From JBGSKY01 sp041740995 (GTDB lineage Bacteria > Planctomycetota > Planctomycetia > Pirellulales > Pirellulaceae): a DNA stretch of 10,277 nt. Below are positions 6,412 through 10,277 of this stretch, in pieces; the stretch's first letter is position 1, and each line of letters opens with the position of its first letter. The translations under genes were made by a program, and so were the position numbers. Below the pieces are notes generated by a model that had not been told where the DNA came from, made no database searches, and saw only the letters and a list, made by a program, of their open reading frames with translations. The DNA lies in NCBI GenBank assembly GCA_041740995.1, contig JBGSKY010000082.1, forward strand, positions 1-10,277. The letters run 5' to 3'.

Positions 6412-8046
6412 TCACAAATTAAATGATCGCAAAAAACGACGCCCTTTGTAAATATAGTAAGCTTCGTTTGGGCCAATCGGGCGCGAGCGACCGGATTGTG
6501 GATACCAAAGTTTCTCGCTGCCATCGTAAACGATGACACCATGCGCCGATTCGTATGTTGCGGCAGCCACCAGTGCCCAATCGTCGAAGAACTTGCCTAG
6601 CCAAAGAGTTTCTACATCGCTGTAAGCAAGTTCTTCCAATTCGGATCTCAGCTCGCCAACCGTTTTTGTATTTGCATTAGAAAATTGGTCAGGTGGCACA
6701 TCGTAAATTTCAGGATGCTCCGCCTGCCAACCCGCAAACGCGGCATATATGTCCATCACGGGCAGCTCTGCCATGTCGGCTGCAAAAGCGTGAACCAGCG
6801 GACCGGCGATTCCTACGTTGCTGATCTGGCCGTCAGCAAACGGATAATCAAATCGGAATAAGTAACATGCTTGAGGCTCTTCAAAGCTGGGCCACATCAG
6901 CATCCGATCGTCGATCATTTCCAATCTTTTCGGAGCGATTCCGTAGCCCTCATAAGATGCTAGCCAAAGAGCGAGTTTGGATTCAGCAATCGCTGGTTCG
7001 CCTATGAACTCTTCCGGCAGCTGGTCAAGAATCCCCAATTCGTCGGCGTACTTTAGCACTCGAAGTCTCGCCACAGGCTCCGTTACCAACTGCACTAGGT
7101 CCTCGCGTCCGCGGCGGTCATCAAGCTGCATCAGTGCCGCTGCGGCCTCGCAAGCGATTCGCCGATGGCGTAAGTCTGCGGCATCGTGAAGCGCCGACAA
7201 AGCTGGCTCAAAACGCATCAAACCCATTGCGTCGCACAATGCGACACAGACTGCTACCGATTCATCGATAATTCGACCAATCGTACTGACATCGCTGCCA
7301 AACGCGGTTGGATTAGTTTCCAATTCGGATAACCGGTCGACCACCGCTCGCAACAAGACTAACAATCGATCTGCCATCGATTCGGCCGGATGAACATCGA
7401 TGCGTCGCTCGTGAACACACCAGTTCGCCAAATCTAACACCGAGGCAATGGTTGATGGATGATCCAGCCCAGGCAGCAAACTTGGAAATACGTCATCAAC
7501 ATCCCACCCGGGGCGGCGGGTCAGCGTTTGGACACTGGCAGCGGCCGACCGGAAGCTGTTGGGCGGGAATTTGACCATCAGATCGACCCATAAATTGACC
7601 GATTGTTGGCTGGGAATGGCGAGCAAAGTTTGCAATAAGTTGGACTCAGACGAGAAATTGTCGAATGGCTGAAGTGTTTGGTACATTCGAGCCAGTCCTC
7701 GCGCGACGCGTTCAACCTCCGTTTCGAAGTCTTCGGCGGCTGGTTTGGTATTTGTTCGCAATCGATGCAAATACTGCTGCAGCCAGAGCGTTAGGTTTGC
7801 AAGGACGTGGTCAACTTTTGTCGCGAGCGTTTCGATCGGTCTGGATTGATCGAAATATTCGGCTATGAAATTCGGCAACGCTTCCAGAAGTTCGATGGGC
7901 CAGTGAAGTTCAGCGGGTGGCTGGAAGCCTCGAGATTCGGCATCGTTTTTTGATTCAACGTTTGCCAAGCCCGGGCCGAAATCCTGACGAGGTTCGCTTT
8001 GCAGCCAAGCGATGGTTCGGTCGATCCAATCCTGTGATTCGGACAT
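6412..8046 (-). CDS. HEAT-repeat-like protein with a conserved-looking C-terminal region, function unknown
   Basis: The 544-residue protein has no signal peptide or membrane segment and is predicted to be cytoplasmic. Residues 1-110 are rich in acidic and leucine-containing helices. Residues about 140-335 consist of paired amphipathic helices; the clearest HEAT-type unit is 280-310 (EPALSALHDAADLRHRRIAC followed by EAAAALMQLD). The region from about 355 to 544 is different, rich in aromatics: KLALWLASYEGYG at 357-369, ACYLFRFDYPFADGQISNVG at 393-412, AGPLVHAFAADM at 414-425, DIYAAFAGWQAEHPEIYDV at 432-450 and a WLGKFFDDWALVAAATYESA stretch at 482-501. I recall similar arrangements in planctomycete HEAT proteins but know no function. 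HEAT repeats usually form protein-binding scaffolds. ATG 8046 is the farthest start, since an in-frame TAA lies about 20 bases upstream. Its Shine-Dalgarno (GAGAG, 13 bases away) is poor. It is transcribed divergently from the DEAD-box gene. Confidence 0.8.
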   Translation of the reverse strand: MSESQDWIDRTIAWLQSEPRQDFGPGLANVESKNDAESRGFQPPAELHWPIELLEALPNFIAEYFDQSRPIETLATKVDHVLANLTLWLQQYLHRLRTNTKPAAEDFETEVERVARGLARMYQTLQPFDNFSSESNLLQTLLAIPSQQSVNLWVDLMVKFPPNSFRSAAASVQTLTRRPGWDVDDVFPSLLPGLDHPSTIASVLDLANWCVHERRIDVHPAESMADRLLVLLRAVVDRLSELETNPTAFGSDVSTIGRIIDESVAVCVALCDAMGLMRFEPALSALHDAADLRHRRIACEAAAALMQLDDRRGREDLVQLVTEPVARLRVLKYADELGILDQLPEEFIGEPAIAESKLALWLASYEGYGIAPKRLEMIDDRMLMWPSFEEPQACYLFRFDYPFADGQISNVGIAGPLVHAFAADMAELPVMDIYAAFAGWQAEHPEIYDVPPDQFSNANTKTVGELRSELEELAYSDVETLWLGKFFDDWALVAAATYESAHGVIVYDGSEKLWYPQSGRSRPIGPNEAYYIYKGRRFLRSFNL

Positions 8047-8270
8047 TGAACGGAAGTTTCTCTCTTATTTCTTGGCTTTGAAGGGCAAACTCGGCTGCCT
8101 GCGATTGACCAGCCGCCCACGCGAAGATAACGTATTTACGAAATAGTTGCAGTCTTCGGACAAGTTCTTCCCACCTCTTTCGCTCCCTGTGCCGGTCACC
8201 TTCGGTTGACTTGGCAAGTCTCCTGCCTCGGCCTTGGACCCAGGAAGCGTCCTTGCGATAGAGTGTTTTA
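8047..8270. promoter_or_regulatory. Divergent intergenic region between the HEAT-protein and DEAD-box genes
   Basis: These 224 bases must carry the starts of two divergent transcripts. The only plus-strand element I could pick is TTGACC (8105-8110) with GATAAC (8126-8131), but the 15-base spacer is short and the site is about 140 bases from the helicase start, so it is weak. No inverted repeat suggesting an operator and no RNA gene was seen. A minus-strand frame is open across the whole region but looks non-coding. Confidence 0.35.
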
Positions 8271-9605
8271 GTGAGCAGTGAAGTTTTAGTTGAGCAAAGC
8301 CCGGAAGACACGGGCGTCGATTGCTTTGAAGCCATGGGCCTCTCAGCGATCACCATGCGAGCATTGAAAGCGGCAGGGTACGAATCTCCCAGCCCAATTC
8401 AGTCTCGTGTGATTCCGATCGCCCTGACGGGTCAAGATGTTTTGGGGCAGGCACGCACAGGCACTGGCAAAACCGCTTCGTTTGCAATTCCAGTACTTGA
8501 ACAGTTGGATCCGCTGCGTGAGTGCCGCAATCCGCAGGCTCTGATCTTGGTCCCGACGCGTGAATTGGCAGGACAGGTGACCGGCGAATTTGAAAAGCTG
8601 GCTTATGGCTGTCCAACCTCGATCGTCGAGCTTTCCGGCGGCAAACCAATGCGATCTCAGCTAAAAAAGCTGGAAAATGGCACTCAAGTCGTCGTTGGAA
8701 CCCCAGGTCGAGTCATCGATCACATGCGTCGTGGTTCACTGGTTATGCAAGACCTTTGGTGCGTGGTCCTCGACGAGGCCGATCGGATGCTCGATATCGG
8801 TTTTCGGCCAGATATCGAGCGTATTTTGAAACGTTGCCCAGAAGATCGCCAGACTTTATTGCTCAGTGCAACCTTCGATAAAGAAATTCGCGAGCTGACC
8901 AAGCGATATCTTCATGATCCGGTTCATATCGACTGTTCAAGTAAAAACATGTCGGTTGAAACCATTGAACAGCGCTACATTACCTGCCAGCCGCTGGAAA
9001 AGTACGATGTGCTGATCCATTTGCTTCGTCGCGAGAAACCGCCGCAAGTTATCATTTTTTGTCGAACAAAGCTCGGGACAGCCAAGCTTCATCGTCGCTT
9101 GGAGCAATCGTTTGCTCATGATGAGATTCTACGAGACATGCGACTAGAGACGATTCATGGCAATATGAATCAACCACAGCGCGATCGTGTTTTTGCCAGC
9201 TTGCGAAAAAGTGAAATCGATATTTTGGTGGCAACTGACGTGGTTGGCCGTGGAATCGATGTTTCAACGATTTCGCACATTATCAATTTCGATCTGCCGC
9301 AAGACTGTGATGATTACGTCCATCGGGTAGGCCGGACCGGACGAATGGGTCGCGAAGGGATTGCATTTTCCTTTGTAAGCAAAGAAGACGGGATTTTGCT
9401 GACGGAAATTGAAAGCCGAATCAATCGCTTGCTAATTAAGGACGAATTATCTCTACCTGTTCCCGTTAGTGGACGGCGTGACTCGCTCGTTACGAGCGGA
9501 CCGACCGAAGTAAATGGCGAGACATCGGTCGCCAGTGATGATGAGCCAGCGAAAACATCTCTTTTTAAAGGACGCCGTCGCGTCCGATCAAGGCGTCGGC
9601 TCTAG
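8271..9605 (+). CDS. DEAD-box ATP-dependent RNA helicase
   Basis: This cytoplasmic 444-residue protein unwinds or remodels RNA duplexes using ATP, typically in ribosome assembly, RNA decay or cold adaptation. All superfamily 2 motifs are present in order: Q motif with Phe19 and SPIQ at 41-44, motif I ARTGTGKT at 61-68, Ia PTRELA at 95-100, Ib TPGR at 144-147, II DEAD at 168-171, III SAT at 199-201, IV IIFCRT at 261-266, V ATDVVGRGID at 321-330 and VI HRVGRTGR at 351-358. After motif VI there is a linker and a basic tail, KGRRRVRSRRRL at 433-444, a likely RNA-binding extension as in RhlE/CshA-type helicases. GTG 8271 is the first possible start after an in-frame stop at 8259. A later ATG at 8334 would remove Phe19 of the Q motif, so GTG is preferred; AGAG lies 7 bases upstream. 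I give no symbol because the tail does not separate RhlE, DeaD and CshA types. Confidence 0.95.
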   Translation: MSSEVLVEQSPEDTGVDCFEAMGLSAITMRALKAAGYESPSPIQSRVIPIALTGQDVLGQARTGTGKTASFAIPVLEQLDPLRECRNPQALILVPTRELAGQVTGEFEKLAYGCPTSIVELSGGKPMRSQLKKLENGTQVVVGTPGRVIDHMRRGSLVMQDLWCVVLDEADRMLDIGFRPDIERILKRCPEDRQTLLLSATFDKEIRELTKRYLHDPVHIDCSSKNMSVETIEQRYITCQPLEKYDVLIHLLRREKPPQVIIFCRTKLGTAKLHRRLEQSFAHDEILRDMRLETIHGNMNQPQRDRVFASLRKSEIDILVATDVVGRGIDVSTISHIINFDLPQDCDDYVHRVGRTGRMGREGIAFSFVSKEDGILLTEIESRINRLLIKDELSLPVPVSGRRDSLVTSGPTEVNGETSVASDDEPAKTSLFKGRRRVRSRRRL

Positions 9606-9635
9606 GTTATTCGCCGTCGCTAGACCGTCATGCAG

Positions 9636-9653
9636 GCCAGGAAACGTTCTGGC
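9636..9653 (+). terminator. Weak candidate terminator after the DEAD-box gene
   Basis: GCCAG (9636-9640) pairs with CTGGC (9649-9653) across an 8-base loop, starting 30 bases after the helicase stop. The following bases, GTTCTTA, are only mildly T-rich. A five-pair stem is short, so this is tentative. Confidence 0.25.
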
Positions 9654-9764
9654 GTTCTTAATCACCACCCTGGCTACGATGGGTTTCGTCGCCATCGTTC
9701 CGGCTTCGAAATTAGCGCTGGCGGGTTTTGTCTGCTTCATCTCACGCAGGCACCGAAATTGAGC

Positions 9765-9783
9765 GGTTTGAGTGGATCAAACC
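9765..9783 (+). terminator. Perfect 7-bp hairpin downstream of the DEAD-box gene
   Basis: GGTTTGA (9765-9771) and TCAAACC (9777-9783) are exact reverse complements around a 5-base loop. ATCTTTAAAG follows, which is AT-rich but not a proper T-run. It marks the boundary between normal-composition DNA and the AT-rich tract, and may end helicase transcription. Confidence 0.35.
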
Positions 9784-10134
9784 ATCTTTAAAGTCTAGGA
9801 CTGCAACAATTGTCTCAATATGCAACCTGTTTTAGTGGTGATCTTATGCTTTTAATGGAATAATTTAAAAATCATCGAAACTTTTTTATTTCGAGATATA
9901 ACACTGGAAATATAAAATGATTCGAGAAAAAGTAAAAAATACGGCAAATAAATTCGATCCCCGGTTTTCTGATGCCACTATTGCGTCATGCTACAGTTTG
10001 CTTTGTCATTCCGGTTCGCTTTCGGATTGTTTAGGGGCACGCTGATTGCCCTTGTGGTGTTTAGTGTCAGTACGAGCGATTCTGTGATTCGCCCTCCGTT
10101 TCCGGCTCGTTAGCTGCCAAAGACGCATTTTTCC

Positions 10135-10140
10135 AGAGGT
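10135..10140 (+). promoter_or_regulatory. Ribosome binding site of the DUF1559 gene
   Basis: AGAGGT lies 7 bases before ATG 10148 and supports that start, which also places the prepilin-type leader at the very N-terminus. Confidence 0.5.
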
Positions 10141-10147
10141 TTCGTTT

Positions 10148-10277
10148 ATGAAAAAGTTTCGGTACGGCTTTACTTTGGTAGAGCTTTTGGTGGTCATTGC
10201 GATCATCGGTATTTTGGCTGGCCTTTTGTTGCCAGCAATCCAACAGGCCCGTGAAGCCGCTCGTAAGATGAGCTGCT
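10148..10277 (+). CDS. DUF1559 family protein with prepilin-type N-terminal methylation motif, 3'-truncated by the window
   Basis: The 43 visible residues begin with a short basic leader, MKKFRYG, followed by FTLVELLVVIAIIGILAGLL, the type IV pilin/pseudopilin signature. Prepilin peptidase would cut between Gly7 and Phe8, and Glu12 is the conserved Glu at position 5 of the mature protein. The hydrophobic helix ends in LPAIQQAREAARKMSC at 28-43, the hallmark start of the DUF1559 (SBP_bac_10-like) family that is greatly expanded in Planctomycetes. Such proteins are probably exported and inserted by a type II secretion/type IV pilus-like system, but their individual roles are mostly unknown. Full-length members are about 300-400 residues; the rest lies beyond the right edge. 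It is preceded by a long AT-rich intergenic region, so it probably has its own promoter. Confidence 0.9.
   Translation, partial: MKKFRYGFTLVELLVVIAIIGILAGLLLPAIQQAREAARKMSC

Larger units (their letters stand above)
9606..10147. other. 542-base intergenic stretch with an AT-rich tract, no confident gene
   Basis: The first 180 bases hold the two hairpins listed separately. From about 9780 to 9960 the DNA becomes strongly AT-rich, with A- and T-runs and a further 6-bp inverted repeat, TCGAAA (9875-9880) and TTTCGA (9889-9894), followed by TATAAC near 9898; this is where I would expect the promoter of the downstream DUF1559 gene, but no convincing -35 fits. A small hairpin, GGGCA (10035-10039) with TGCCC (10047-10051), lies in the probable leader. 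Two small frames (9917-10045, 42 codons; 9988-10113, 41 codons) lack ribosome binding sites and are not called as genes. Confidence 0.5.

Noticed and set aside
7955..8356. A 133-codon minus-strand frame covering the divergent region between the HEAT-protein and DEAD-box genes
   Set aside because: It overlaps the starts of both flanking genes. Its arginines use AGA/AGG about half the time in the intergenic part, unlike the CGN-rich neighbours, and it has no plausible start with a ribosome binding site inside the gap.
9514..9762. An 82-codon plus-strand frame with a hydrophobic end, overlapping the helicase tail
   Set aside because: Its first third is the helicase tail in another frame, there is no ribosome binding site, and the hydrophobic end alone is not enough.
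1..10277. Mobile elements, CRISPR arrays, defence genes, tRNA or rRNA
   Set aside because: I looked for transposase or integrase motifs, regularly spaced direct repeats, terminal inverted repeats and tRNA-like structures on both strands and found none; the palindrome at 5122-5160 has no linked transposase gene.

Overview
The window looks like ordinary chromosomal DNA from a planctomycete, most likely of the Pirellulaceae (Rhodopirellula/Blastopirellula type). The best taxonomic clue is the right edge, where a gene begins with the prepilin-like leader (KKFRYGFTLVELLVVIAIIGILAG compacted into residues 2-25) and the QQAREAARK stretch of DUF1559 proteins, which are hugely expanded in Planctomycetes. 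A small secreted protein and a HEAT-repeat protein, both of a kind I associate with this group, agree with that. Base composition is balanced in the genes, with one clearly AT-rich intergenic stretch near 9780-9960.

Left block (1-5075, plus strand): the 3' part of sucA (2-oxoglutarate dehydrogenase E1, open at the left edge), a single-domain lipoate/octanoate protein ligase-family enzyme 29 bases later, proC (pyrroline-5-carboxylate reductase) after a 107-base gap, and a multi-spanning membrane protein of the lysylphosphatidylglycerol synthase TM/flippase-like family directly after proC. SucA works with a lipoylated E2 subunit, so the ligase next to it probably helps lipoylate that or another 2-oxoacid dehydrogenase complex; sucB itself is not in the window. 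proC and the membrane gene are close enough to be one transcript.

Middle block (5076-8046): a large, nearly perfect inverted repeat lies between convergent genes. Three minus-strand genes follow: a small secreted protein of unknown function, a pyroglutamyl-peptidase I-like cysteine peptidase with its catalytic triad intact, and a 544-residue HEAT-repeat-like protein with a separate conserved-looking C-terminal region. A good candidate promoter precedes the peptidase gene.

Right block (8047-10277, plus strand): a DEAD-box RNA helicase, transcribed divergently from the HEAT gene, then a 542-base gene-poor stretch with two hairpins and an AT-rich tract, then the beginning of the DUF1559 gene, cut by the right edge.

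I found no CRISPR array, transposase, integrase, tRNA, rRNA, phage or defence cassette. Nothing here amounts to a new multi-gene system; the points most worth a second look are the sucA-ligase pairing, the palindrome at 5122-5160, the HEAT protein's C-terminal region and the small secreted protein.
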